DNA of 64,000 nt from contig NZ_AP024907.1 of assembly GCF_024347135.1 (NCBI RefSeq), positions 2,967,001-3,031,000 on the forward strand. The letters are read 5' to 3'. The notes beneath the pieces were generated by a model. The model saw only the letters and a program-made list of their open reading frames with translations. It searched no databases and had not been told where the DNA came from. Each line of letters begins with the position of its first letter. The stretch's first letter is position 1. A program made the translations under genes and the position numbers. This document shows, in pieces, positions 28,436 to 37,301 of the stretch. Source of the DNA: Vibrio spartinae. Its GTDB lineage: Bacteria; Pseudomonadota; Gammaproteobacteria; Enterobacterales; Vibrionaceae.

Positions 28436-29337
28436 AAATCGGCATTCTTTCGAGAAACAGCTCGCTCTATTCAACTCAGCGACTGATTGAAGCGTGTAAA
28501 GAGCGGGGACATGACCACAAAGTGATCGATGCTTTACGCTGTTATATGAATATCAACTCAGAAAAACCGGAAATTCACTTTAAAGGAGAACAATTATCTG
28601 GGTTTGACGCCATCATTCCACGTATCGGTGCGTCTGTGACCTTTTATGGCACAGCAGTCTTACGTCAGTTTGAAATGATGGGGGTTTATCCGGTCAATGA
28701 ATCTGTCGCAATTAGTCGTTCCAGAGACAAACTTCGTTCCATGCAATTACTGTCCAGAAAAGGGATTGGTATGCCGATCACCGGATTTGCCAGCAAACCC
28801 GATGATATTAAAGACTTATTAAACATGGTCGGCGGTGCGCCGGTTGTGATCAAACTCCTTGAAGGAACCCAAGGGATTGGCGTCGTTTTAGCAGAAAACC
28901 GCAAAGCTGCGGAAAGTGTGATTGAAGCCTTTATGGGGCTCAAAGCACACATCATGGTGCAAGAATATGTCAAGGAAGCCGGTGGTGCTGATATCCGTTG
29001 TTTTGTGATCGGTGATAAAGTCATTGCATCAATGAAGCGCCAAGGTGCAGAAGGCGAGTTCCGTTCAAATCTGCACCGTGGCGGGACAGCAACACTGATC
29101 AAAATTTCTCCTCAAGAGAGAAAAACCGCCATTGATGCTGCAAAGATTATGGGACTCAATGTTGCCGGTGTTGACCTACTCCGCTCTTCTCGTGGCCCAC
29201 TGGTGATGGAAGTCAATTCATCTCCCGGTTTAGAAGGGATTGAACAAGCGACAGGTAAAGATATCGCAAGCATGATCATTGAGTTTGCCGAGAAGAATGC
29301 ACAATTGAGAACAACAAGGACACGGGGACGAGGATAA
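28432..29337 (+). CDS. rimK: Ribosomal protein S6 glutamate ligase
   Basis: ATP-grasp ligase that adds glutamates to the C-terminus of ribosomal protein S6, and in E. coli makes poly-alpha-glutamate. The 301-aa product has family segments [17 protein letters not shown] at the start, [19 protein letters not shown] for nucleotide binding, [17 protein letters not shown], and the metal site [15 protein letters not shown] near residues 258-272. Its start is coupled to rimB by a 4-bp overlap. The C-terminal tail is basic (TTRTRGRG). Confidence 0.97.
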   Translation: MKIGILSRNSSLYSTQRLIEACKERGHDHKVIDALRCYMNINSEKPEIHFKGEQLSGFDAIIPRIGASVTFYGTAVLRQFEMMGVYPVNESVAISRSRDKLRSMQLLSRKGIGMPITGFASKPDDIKDLLNMVGGAPVVIKLLEGTQGIGVVLAENRKAAESVIEAFMGLKAHIMVQEYVKEAGGADIRCFVIGDKVIASMKRQGAEGEFRSNLHRGGTATLIKISPQERKTAIDAAKIMGLNVAGVDLLRSSRGPLVMEVNSSPGLEGIEQATGKDIASMIIEFAEKNAQLRTTRTRGRG

Positions 29338-29343
29338 TAACGC

Positions 29344-29403
29344 CCCTCAAGAGCCAAGTGGCAGACTCTTGAGGGAGCATCAGTGACTGAAGCGAGTCAC
29401 TGA
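29344..29403. other. Two hairpins between convergent rimK and an NSS transporter gene
   Basis: CCCTCAAGAG/CTCTTGAGGG (10 bp, 29344-29375) is followed five bases later by TCAGTGACT/AGTCACTGA (9 bp, 29380-29403). Both are perfect and neither has a T tract. Their place between convergent genes suggests transcription end signals or mRNA 3'-end protection. Confidence 0.55.
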
Positions 29404-29440
29404 CATCAGAATATCAATAGAAGCACGAGTCCCCTATATT

Positions 29441-30802
29441 CTACTGAGAAAATAGAGAAAACCACATCACAGCAGCAACAAAGATAGGGCAAACATATTT
29501 AATATATATCGGCCATAAACGTCCAAACCAATGTTGAGAAATGCCTGGGAACCCATGCTGAAGTTCCGTAATTTTAGCGCGATGACGCCAGCCCCATCCC
29601 CCGAGCAGACAGAACATCAAGGCTGCAAGCGGCTGTAGATACTGTGTCGCCATCACCACCACCACCCCAAAAAGTGCCGAGAAATGATAGAGCACGACCC
29701 CACTCAATAGTGCAATAGCCGCCCCCAGCGCCCAAGTTGTGCCACTCCGGCTGGTATTCCACCGCTCACTCACAAGCGTAACCGGGCATTCAAGCATTGA
29801 TATCGATGAAGTTAGCGCAGCAATCGTCAATAACAAAAAGAAGACGACAGCAAAAAATTGCCCGAAAATTCCCAAACTCTCAAACATCATGGGTAATACA
29901 CGGAAAACCAATGTATCGGAATTGAGTAAGCTTCCATCCGCAGCATAAATTTCAACGCCTTGTTTCATTGCTACAAACATAGCCGGCATGACAACCAATC
30001 CCGCAATAAAGGCAACCCCGGTATCAACCAGTGTGACACTTAACGCCATTTTGGGGAGATTCTCTTTTTTACTCAAATAAGAACCATACACCAGCATCGA
30101 ACAGCCACCGATAGTCAGCGAGAAGAAGCCTTGCCCCATCGCAGCAAGAATCAGGTCTTTATTCCATATTTTAGTGAAGTCTGGAATCAGATACTGCTTG
30201 AGTCCTTCAACGGCTCCGTCTTGCATCAAAATATAAATGAACAGTACGGCAAAGAGGACAAACAGAGCCGGCATCAAACGTGTCGACCATTTTTCGATGC
30301 CCTGTTTGACACCGCCCTGAACAATGAGAATTGTTAGAACATAGAAAATAACGGTTCCTAACAAGTTGCGTTCAACAGAGAAACCTTCTAACCACTGAGA
30401 AAGTTCTCCCCATCCCAATAACTGACAGAGAGCGGCCAGAAAGAAACAGATGATCCAGCCCCCAACGATGCTGTAAAACGTGAGTACGGCACAGGGAACG
30501 CTCAACCCTAACCACCCCACACCAACTGCAAATTTCTGGGTTTTCGGAGCAGAAGAAAGGGCACGCATACTATCGACTGGATTCGCTTGACCATGACGTC
30601 CTATCGCCATTTCAACGACCAACATCGGAAATGCAACAAAAGCAATCAGAACCAGATAGACCAATAGGAAAGCACCGCCGCCATTACTGGCAACCTGAGT
30701 CGGAAATCCCCAGATATTACCCAACCCCACCGCAGCACCGGAAGCCGAAAGAATAAAACCAAGTCGAGATGCGAAAAAATCACGCGAAGAAGATTGTGCC
30801 AT
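29441..30802 (-). CDS. Sodium-dependent transporter of the NSS (SNF) family
   Basis: LeuT-fold inner-membrane symporter that uses the Na+ gradient to import an amino acid or a related amine; the substrate cannot be assigned. The start is placed at the ATG giving MAQSSSRDFFASRLGFILSA (453 aa); an ATG three codons earlier is equally possible, and neither has a good ribosome binding site. The hallmark GAAVGLGNIWGFPTQVASNGGG region in TM1 (residues 24-45) with unwound Gly is intact, and about 11-12 membrane segments are visible. Upstream, TGTATCCGGTATACA (30881-30895) is an inverted repeat that could be an operator. A Na+ symporter fits a bacterium with Na+-NQR. Confidence 0.9.
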   Translation of the reverse strand: MAQSSSRDFFASRLGFILSASGAAVGLGNIWGFPTQVASNGGGAFLLVYLVLIAFVAFPMLVVEMAIGRHGQANPVDSMRALSSAPKTQKFAVGVGWLGLSVPCAVLTFYSIVGGWIICFFLAALCQLLGWGELSQWLEGFSVERNLLGTVIFYVLTILIVQGGVKQGIEKWSTRLMPALFVLFAVLFIYILMQDGAVEGLKQYLIPDFTKIWNKDLILAAMGQGFFSLTIGGCSMLVYGSYLSKKENLPKMALSVTLVDTGVAFIAGLVVMPAMFVAMKQGVEIYAADGSLLNSDTLVFRVLPMMFESLGIFGQFFAVVFFLLLTIAALTSSISMLECPVTLVSERWNTSRSGTTWALGAAIALLSGVVLYHFSALFGVVVVMATQYLQPLAALMFCLLGGWGWRHRAKITELQHGFPGISQHWFGRLWPIYIKYVCPIFVAAVMWFSLFSQ

Positions 30803-31021
30803 ACCACTCATACAACATATCAATAAACTAGTTGATGAGTACAATAATCAAAAAATTGGCTTTTCACAATCAAAAAAGCGTGTATCCGGTATACAACGCG
30901 CAAATGTTCCTATATTCAACTATAAATAAACATAAACAAACAATAAGTCTCTATTTTTTATCAGCTGATAGATACAACATCACGAGTGGCGGAAATGGGG
31001 GGGAACGCTGGTTATTTCAAA

Positions 31022-32086
31022 TCACCAATCAAAACTCATCTGCTCTTTTTCACTTTGTTCGACATTCAGCCCAACCGACAGACCAATAAGACGAATCCCC
31101 CGACCTTGTTGTCTCGACAACGCATCTCGCAATAATGCAGTAAAAAAGTCTTTATCTAATCGCTGTTGTTTATGCTCAACTGTCGTTTGCTTAAAATCAT
31201 CAAATTTCAATTTGATCCCTTGGCGGATGATGTCCTTTTCCGGGGATACTTTTTCAAGTCGAGTGACTAAATCTGGATATAATCGGTCAATCACGTCTAA
31301 ACATTCGGCTTCAGTATAAATATCCGCACTGAATGTCTTTTCAACACCGACGGACTTCCTCACTCGAGAAACTTCAACGGCTCTTTTATCGATGCCGTGA
31401 CACCTGTCCCACAGTGTTTGACCAAACCGGCCAAAATGTTTGACCAGTAGATGATGCTCATATGCTTTGACATCTTTGCCATAAAACAACCCTAACTTGT
31501 GTAATTTTTCTAATGTGACTTTTCCTACACCGGGAATCTTCCCCAAAGCCAACGCCTCAATAAAGGAATGCAAATCGTTCGGGGGAATCACACAAATCCC
31601 ATTTGGTTTATTTATATCTGAGGCCACTTTCGCAACAAATTTAATGGGAGCAACCCCTGCACTCGCAGTTAAATTCAACTCAGATTCAATGGTCTTTCTG
31701 ATATCTTGAGCAACCAACGTCGCAGAACCTTGAAACAGCGTAGTATGCGTTACATCCAAATAGGCTTCATCTAAAGATAGCGGTTCAATCACATCGGTAT
31801 ATCTGTTAAAAATTTCACGGATTTGCTGAGAAACAGCTTTATATTTCTCCATATTTCCAGAAATCACGGTTAGATGCGGACATAACCTGAGTGCATGCGC
31901 GGTTGGCATTGCTGAGCGAATGCCATATTGACGAGCCTCATAGCTACAGGTAGAGAGAACCCCGCGTCCAAACTGAGATCCTCCGATAGCCAATGGAATC
32001 CCTCTCAGACTGGGATTATCTCGCGCTTCAACCGCTGCATAATAACAATCAAGATCTATATGAATGATTTTATTCGTCATTGTCAT
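31022..32086 (-). CDS. dinB: DNA polymerase IV (Y-family, translesion)
   Basis: Error-prone polymerase that bypasses bulky and alkylated lesions. The 354-aa product has the catalytic Asp11 in IIHIDLDCYYAAVE and the Asp-Glu pair in SLDEAYLDVT, helix-hairpin-helix segments around LGKIPGVGKVTLEKLHKLG, and the little-finger domain. The residues after Cys14 are Tyr-Tyr, so a Tyr is the likely steric gate. The C-terminus ends in QMSFDW-type sequence (SEKEQMSFDW), resembling a beta-clamp binding tail. A consensus LexA box overlaps its promoter, which indicates SOS control as in E. coli. Confidence 0.97.
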   Translation of the reverse strand: MTMTNKIIHIDLDCYYAAVEARDNPSLRGIPLAIGGSQFGRGVLSTCSYEARQYGIRSAMPTAHALRLCPHLTVISGNMEKYKAVSQQIREIFNRYTDVIEPLSLDEAYLDVTHTTLFQGSATLVAQDIRKTIESELNLTASAGVAPIKFVAKVASDINKPNGICVIPPNDLHSFIEALALGKIPGVGKVTLEKLHKLGLFYGKDVKAYEHHLLVKHFGRFGQTLWDRCHGIDKRAVEVSRVRKSVGVEKTFSADIYTEAECLDVIDRLYPDLVTRLEKVSPEKDIIRQGIKLKFDDFKQTTVEHKQQRLDKDFFTALLRDALSRQQGRGIRLIGLSVGLNVEQSEKEQMSFDW

Positions 32087-32167
32087 TCTCGATACTTACA
32101 CTCAGTCACGTGTATTGAAAGGGCTATCAAATCAATATGCTCTGTTCGTTAGCTCATGAACAACACA

Positions 32168-32202
32168 TACTGTCATTATATACAGTATATGATTTTTCAT
32201 AA
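32168..32202 (-). promoter_or_regulatory. dinB promoter with embedded LexA box
   Basis: TACTGTCATTATATACAGTA (32168-32187) fits CTGT-N8-ACAG exactly with an AT-rich centre. On the minus strand TTATGA (32197-32202), a 16-bp spacer and TATAAT (32175-32180) form a good promoter whose -10 lies within the LexA box, so bound LexA would shut it off. It is 82 bp upstream of the dinB ATG. Confidence 0.9.
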
Positions 32203-32306
32203 CCTTTTTTAAAGGGTCATCAGTAAAAAGCTGATTGATGAAATGTCAGAAGGGAGCGAGTTCCGCCACTATCGAGATCGATATAAAAATGCAGTCATCC
32301 GCTGAA

Positions 32307-32341
32307 CATGATAAAGGCGGGAATCCCCCGCCTTTATCATG
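32307..32341 (-). terminator. 15-bp perfect inverted repeat after the EamA gene
   Basis: CATGATAAAGGCGGG and its exact complement flank a five-base AATCC loop. It lies 20 bp after the stop of the EamA gene. Only three T follow the GC core on either strand, so it may act in both directions or stabilise the 3' end. Confidence 0.65.
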
Positions 32342-32361
32342 GGTTTACAAAGTGAGTTCAA

Positions 32362-33291
32362 TTAAAATTCAGAACAAGGTTTAGGCCTGCGTTTCAACAA
32401 TCGAATTCGTGGCAGTAGCAGGCCGGTAATCACTATCGCAATCCCGATTAATTGTAACTGAGTCACAGCTTGGCCAAACATAAACGAGGTGAGCACAGAA
32501 AAGATCGGAACAAAGTTGAAAAACAGTGCTGCATCCGCTGATCCAAGGTGACGCACGCCATTTAACCACAGTAAATAACCGGCAACAGTGCCAAACACAC
32601 CAATATAAACGATTTCCGAGATCCCCAGTGCAGAACTATTCCACAGTTCAGCGAACGGATGCACTTCTGATGATATCAGACACATGATGCCAATCACTGA
32701 AGCACCGCTCAGCATACCGATAAAGGTATAGGGAATGACTGGTATCCAGCGACTAATCCCCTGACTACAATAGGTATAAAGACTCCAAGCAAGCATTCCA
32801 CCAAAGATCAACTGATCACCGTAATTCATCTGCATGGAGAGTAACGTTTCAAGATGTCCATTGGTGAGCACCATCAATACGCCGGTCAGACTGACGAGCA
32901 GACTAAAACATTGTACAAAAGACGGTAAAGTGCGCAGTGCTACACACGCGATTAGAGACGTCATCAGTGGGCTAAGCGCCATAATTAATGAACCGTTGGT
33001 CGCATTGGTCATCGCCAGACCGGTAAACAGACCAAGATTGAGACCACCAACCCCGACAATACTAACCGAAATAACCCAACACCACTGAAATACACTCAAG
33101 TGCATTTCTGGCATACGTTTAACCTTGAGATAGACCGCCAGACATGTAGCAGCAATAATAAAACGCCAGAACACTAAGGTGAGTGCATGCACCTCACCTA
33201 ACGCATGTTTACCAACGGGAAAGCTGCTCCCCCAAAAGAAGGTACAGATAATGAGAAGAACAGCTGCTTTCATGATTGAATGAGATTTCAT
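32362..33291 (-). CDS. EamA-type drug/metabolite exporter (DMT superfamily)
   Basis: A 309-aa inner-membrane protein with ten hydrophobic segments in two five-helix halves, the EamA (RhaT-like) pattern, starting with ICTFFWGSSFPVGKHAL in the first helix. Substrates of this family include amino acids, metabolites and toxic compounds; none can be chosen here. CGGAGTAACG precedes the ATG. It is divergent from a LysR-type regulator with a 93-bp shared promoter region, the usual layout for a regulator and its target exporter. Confidence 0.88.
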   Translation of the reverse strand: MKSHSIMKAAVLLIICTFFWGSSFPVGKHALGEVHALTLVFWRFIIAATCLAVYLKVKRMPEMHLSVFQWCWVISVSIVGVGGLNLGLFTGLAMTNATNGSLIMALSPLMTSLIACVALRTLPSFVQCFSLLVSLTGVLMVLTNGHLETLLSMQMNYGDQLIFGGMLAWSLYTYCSQGISRWIPVIPYTFIGMLSGASVIGIMCLISSEVHPFAELWNSSALGISEIVYIGVFGTVAGYLLWLNGVRHLGSADAALFFNFVPIFSVLTSFMFGQAVTQLQLIGIAIVITGLLLPRIRLLKRRPKPCSEF

Positions 33292-33317
33292 CGTTACTCC
33301 GAATGACTTGCCAAGAC

Positions 33318-33344
33318 TTATTGATTAGTGTATTGATTTCAATA
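33318..33344. promoter_or_regulatory. Candidate operator between the EamA and LysR genes
   Basis: TATTGATTTCAATA (33331-33344) is a perfect 14-bp palindrome, and ATTGAT also occurs 12 bp earlier as part of TTATTGAT (33318-33325). LysR-type regulators often bind such dyads in divergent promoters. TTATTGAT is also the perfect left half of the LuxR/HapR quorum-sensing consensus, but the right half is poor. Confidence 0.45.
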
Positions 33345-33384
33345 ATTAGATAAACAAGCAATTTTAAGACGGTAAATACCAATA

Positions 33385-34275
33385 ATGAAACCTAGCTATT
33401 CGTTAGACGACCTCCGCTGTTTTTGTTCTGTAGCACGTGCCGGTAGTTTCAAAGGGGCCGCCCAATCTTTAGGGATGCCTCTTTCCACTTTAAGCCGTCG
33501 TATTCGTCAGTTAGAGACGGATCTACAGCTTCGTCTACTCAATCGAGACGCTCACCGAGTTTCGCTGACCAGCACCGGTGAACGGTATTTTCAGCGCTCC
33601 GCCATGCTGTTTGATGAACTCAATGATATTGACGAAGATCTACATCGGGATAAATATCAGCCACAGGGAAAAATCCGGATTTCCGCGCCAATCAATGCTG
33701 GCTCACAATTTCTACGCGACATTTTTTATGATTTTTTACTGCAATATCCAGATATTCAGTTAGATCTGAGTTTTTCCAACTCTCTGATAGATATTGAAGC
33801 GGAAGGGATGGATGTGGTGTTTCGAGTCGGAAATCCAGTCGTCGACAATTGGATTGCGAGACCACTAAAGCATATCCATTTTATTGTGTGCTCTCATTTT
33901 GATTACAATATTTCCGACATAACCACACCAGAAAAGTTGTGTGGTCATCCCACCATCATTTGTCGTCCGATGATACCGTGGCAGTTAGTACATAAAGAGA
34001 GTCATGCAACATTTGATTATCACCCGCAGAAAGGAATAAGGCTGGAAGTAGATGAGATTTTGACGCTGGTTCACGCCATTAAAGCAGGACTCGGGATCGG
34101 ATACGTCCCAGATTACTTTGCACTACCGATGATAGCTCAGAGCAAGATCAAACATGTGCTACCTGACTGGCGCAGTCAAACTCGCACATTATTTATGCTA
34201 TATCGCGATCGTGACAACTTACCGATGCGAGTACGCTTGTTCATCGAATTTGTTATCAAGCATTTTGAGCGTTAG
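33385..34275 (+). CDS. LysR-family transcriptional regulator
   Basis: A 296-aa regulator with an N-terminal winged helix-turn-helix (residues 1-60: YSLDDLRCFCSVARAGSFKG and LSTLSRRIRQLETDL) and a C-terminal effector-binding domain (about 90-290). It resembles the large subgroup of LysR proteins that control neighbouring transport or detoxification genes. It is divergent from the EamA exporter, which is its most probable target, and it may repress its own gene. The co-inducer is unknown. Confidence 0.93.
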   Translation: MKPSYSLDDLRCFCSVARAGSFKGAAQSLGMPLSTLSRRIRQLETDLQLRLLNRDAHRVSLTSTGERYFQRSAMLFDELNDIDEDLHRDKYQPQGKIRISAPINAGSQFLRDIFYDFLLQYPDIQLDLSFSNSLIDIEAEGMDVVFRVGNPVVDNWIARPLKHIHFIVCSHFDYNISDITTPEKLCGHPTIICRPMIPWQLVHKESHATFDYHPQKGIRLEVDEILTLVHAIKAGLGIGYVPDYFALPMIAQSKIKHVLPDWRSQTRTLFMLYRDRDNLPMRVRLFIEFVIKHFER

Positions 34276-34520
34276 CTTCATCGCTAACAGAATACGAGTA
34301 TACGTTTCGCCTTGTGAATCTAAAAATTACCTAAAATGCCTTAAATTAAACGTTTGTACATGAAATTATCGGCGCTACTCTAAACTCATTGAATACTCTC
34401 ATATTTGCATAAATTTGCACTGACTTGTGGGCTGCTGCCAGAATTACAAATTTAATACTCCCTATTATGCATATTGCACTATAGGATGGGCAATCACTAA
34501 GTGCATACGGAGTGCCATTA

Positions 34521-35651
34521 ATGTTAAAAAAATATATGTATTTCGGATTAGTGTTGCTAGGTATAAGCAGTGGCGCTATGGCTCATTCTTTATATCCCAA
34601 CATGACGCCCCACGAGATCCCACAGGCAAAGTTAACGAGTAGTGAACTACCAAATGTTTTGATCAGTGATAACGCGTTTGTCTACCAGCCCCATTTTCGA
34701 CCATTTGATATCGGTAGTTTTTTAGCGGATACCCAACCTTCATGGCAGACACGCAAGGAATCACTGAAGCATTGGGCAGGAGCAACTGGTGTTGATCCCA
34801 GAGTTCTGTTAACAACGCTGATGGTTATTCATCCAAAACAAATACCGACAGCTAATGAGATTAAAGCCGTAGCAAATCAACTGTCACAGTATTTCTACTA
34901 TTACGATTCACGCAAATCACTTACCCAGAAAAATTACAACGCTGCCACTTTGGCGTTGGCACAACAACTACCTACGCTATCTGATTGGCATGACTGGCAA
35001 CGTCAATATGAACAGTGGTTCGGTCCGATCATCCCAACACAAGAAGCAAAGCAAAAAGTGAAACCAGCAGCACCGGCTCTTGCTCTCGCGCCTTCCCTTG
35101 CTGATGCGAATTCTGCCCTCGGTATCATCCAATGGCCATGGATGCAAGGCTATTCATGGATGCCTAATGGCCCACATTCAAATACTGGGAGTGGATATCC
35201 TTTATCATCGATAGATGTTTCCTATAATTGGCCAGATTGGGGAGAACCCACTTATAGTGTTACAGCCGCTCACGATGGTTATGTGACGGTCATGTCTCGT
35301 TGTCAGGTAAGAGTGACCAACCCCAGCGGATGGGCAACTAACTATTATCATATGGACTGGATTCAGGTAGAGGATGGCCAATGGGTAACCAGAGATACTG
35401 AGTTAGGTATTTATGCGAACCAACGTTCAACCGCACTTTGTGAAGGCGGCTCATCGACTGGCCCACATTTACATTTTTCTTTACTTTACCAAGGTCGCTT
35501 TCAATCTTTACAGGGCGTTCAGCTAGGTCCATACCAAATTCAAGTTGGCCGTTACAACTATGATAGTGATTGTCGATATAGCTGGTTATACGATACGCGA
35601 AATCGACGCAAAGTGTGCCTGTATCAAAGTGTTGATAACCCACCTCTTTAG
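34521..35651 (+). CDS. LasA-like secreted M23 metallopeptidase (staphylolysin family)
   Basis: Zinc endopeptidase of family M23 resembling Pseudomonas LasA, which cuts glycine-glycine bonds in elastin and pentaglycine bridges of staphylococcal cell walls. The start is the ATG at 34521 (MLKKYMYFGLVLLGISSGAMA, a Sec signal peptide cut after AMA), with CGGAG eight bases before; the product is 376 aa. Residues about 22-200 look like a propeptide; the catalytic domain starts near NGPHSNTGSGYP. Zinc ligands are His in PHSNTG, Asp in SSIDVSYNW and His in GPHLHFSL. Four Cys near RCQVRV, ALCEGG, DSDCRY and KVCLY should form the two LasA disulphides. Probable role: predation on or lysis of competitors. 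Confidence 0.9.
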   Translation: MLKKYMYFGLVLLGISSGAMAHSLYPNMTPHEIPQAKLTSSELPNVLISDNAFVYQPHFRPFDIGSFLADTQPSWQTRKESLKHWAGATGVDPRVLLTTLMVIHPKQIPTANEIKAVANQLSQYFYYYDSRKSLTQKNYNAATLALAQQLPTLSDWHDWQRQYEQWFGPIIPTQEAKQKVKPAAPALALAPSLADANSALGIIQWPWMQGYSWMPNGPHSNTGSGYPLSSIDVSYNWPDWGEPTYSVTAAHDGYVTVMSRCQVRVTNPSGWATNYYHMDWIQVEDGQWVTRDTELGIYANQRSTALCEGGSSTGPHLHFSLLYQGRFQSLQGVQLGPYQIQVGRYNYDSDCRYSWLYDTRNRRKVCLYQSVDNPPL

Positions 35652-35687
35652 AACTTCGGGTTACCCCACTTCATCAGAGGATAAATG

Positions 35688-35726
35688 TTAATGTCCAACC
35701 TCCACGCCGGGGAGATTGGACATTAA
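35688..35726 (+). terminator. Hairpin after the LasA-like gene
   Basis: TTAATGTCCAA/TTGGACATTAA (11 bp) with an inner CTCC/GGAG pair, 36 bp after the stop codon. No T tract follows, only ATAAATTT. It could be a bidirectional end signal. Just beyond it TTCAAG is repeated in tandem (35733-35750). Confidence 0.5.
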
Positions 35727-35926
35727 ATAAATTTCAAGTTCAAGTTCAAGTCCTCAAGATTGCTTCTCACTTAAAGGGGATTTGTTATAAAACGATACCT
35801 TTTGAGCATCACTTTTCATGCAGTCCCCTCTCAGGTGTGATCGCTCAATATTTAGCTTTGTAACCGCCTCAGAATACCTTTCAATATAACCGTTATTAGC
35901 AAAAGCCTCTCATATAATGCTTGAAT

Positions 35927-36994
35927 TCAGAACAGCGCCATTTGTTCCCCACAACGGGGAGGTAACCGGAAATGACTGCTATCTAATATACCGGATTCAC
36001 GCCGATCGAACCCGGATTTACGCCTTGCCAGATGGAAGCGTTGCCGAATGAAATCAGCATAGACGCCACTGCCGGTCATTCGTTTACCAAACTCACCTTG
36101 ATAAAGCTGTCCGCCATGCAGACTACGAAGGTGGCTAAGAACTCGCTCAGCTCGCAGAGGAAAATGGATGTGTAACCAATCTTCAAATAAAGGGGCAACC
36201 TCATGAGGTAAACGTAACATCACATATCCGACACGCTCGGCACCAGCTTCAGCACTCGCCTGTACGAGTGTCTCCATTTCATGATCGTTAATAAAAGGGA
36301 TCACGGGTGCGATCATCACGGTCACTGGTATATTTCTCTCGCTCAACGCTCGAATCATTTTCAAACGGACAGCTCCCGGAACAGCTCTGGGTTCAAGTCT
36401 GCGCGATAAGTCATTATCGAGCGTTGTTAAGCTGACACCGACATGAACCAGATGTTCTGATGCCATTGATTGCAATAGGTCGATATCCCTCAAAATCAAA
36501 GCGCTTTTCGTGATCAAAGAAATTGGCTGTTTATATTCATAGGCAATATTCAACAATTTCTGGGTGATCTTTAGTTCTTTTTCTATGGGTTGATAGGCAT
36601 CGGTATTGATACCAAGCGCAATGGGTTGACACTGATAATTCGGATTTCTGAGTTCTTTTTCAAAGATCTCGGGAGCATTGATCTTTGCTGTCAGACGTGT
36701 TTCAAAATCAATGCCGGGAGAAAGGTCCAGATACGCGTGTGTCGGTCGGGCAAAACAATAAATACAACCATGCTCGCAGCCTCGATAGGGATTCACCGAA
36801 AGACGGAACGGAATATCCGGAGACTGGTTCGATGTAATCAAAGTCTTTGCGTGTTCGTAGCGAACCTCTGTGTCCGGTGAAGACACAGAAGAAAAGCCAT
36901 CCTCTGCTTCGATAATGCGGACGTCAAAACGCCCGGGGATAGCAGACATCGTTCCACGACTTTGAAACCGCTTCTCTGATACATCGCGTGACAT
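35927..36994 (-). CDS. PA0069-family radical SAM protein (SplB-like)
   Basis: A 355-aa radical S-adenosylmethionine protein of the SplB/COG1533 group, homologous to spore photoproduct lyase and to Pseudomonas PA0069. The cluster motif Cys73, Cys77, Cys80 (RGCEHGCIYC) binds the 4Fe-4S cluster, followed by ARPTHAYLDLSPGIDFE and LITKS segments typical of this group. The reaction of PA0069-like proteins is not established to my knowledge; repair of DNA damage is a reasonable guess from homology. A near-consensus LexA box lies 15 bp in front of the ATG, supporting a role in the SOS response. The ATG (36992-36994) has only a weak ribosome binding site. Confidence 0.9.
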   Translation of the reverse strand: MSRDVSEKRFQSRGTMSAIPGRFDVRIIEAEDGFSSVSSPDTEVRYEHAKTLITSNQSPDIPFRLSVNPYRGCEHGCIYCFARPTHAYLDLSPGIDFETRLTAKINAPEIFEKELRNPNYQCQPIALGINTDAYQPIEKELKITQKLLNIAYEYKQPISLITKSALILRDIDLLQSMASEHLVHVGVSLTTLDNDLSRRLEPRAVPGAVRLKMIRALSERNIPVTVMIAPVIPFINDHEMETLVQASAEAGAERVGYVMLRLPHEVAPLFEDWLHIHFPLRAERVLSHLRSLHGGQLYQGEFGKRMTGSGVYADFIRQRFHLARRKSGFDRRESGILDSSHFRLPPRCGEQMALF

Positions 36995-37008
36995 AACAAC
37001 TCACAATG

Positions 37009-37024
37009 CTGTTTATACATACAG
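37009..37024 (-). promoter_or_regulatory. LexA box in front of the SplB-like radical SAM gene
   Basis: CTGTTTATACATACAG is an exact CTGT-N8-ACAG site with an AT-rich centre, 15 bp from the start codon at 36994. On the minus strand a TATAAA overlaps it, so the site would cover the promoter. The rest of the 36995-37301 spacer shows no gene or other named element. Confidence 0.82.
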
Positions 37025-37301
37025 TTAATCATAAGCAATATTTCTCTAAATCGCGATCTAATTTTTTGTTGTTAACCGCGTTATCGCAATCATGCCCGAC
37101 ACGACTGATATTGGGATAGGCAGGTGAACCGACAGATAGATACCGGTCAGAATGGGATGCATTGATACTTTCAGAAACAATCGAGGACAATATACAAATC
37201 AGAGAGGGTATAACAAAGTCAAATAGAGAGATCCAGAGCAGGATGCCGCTCTCAGTATGGAACCATTAAGAGCAGCATAAACATCGACAAAGTCAGCTCA
37301 A

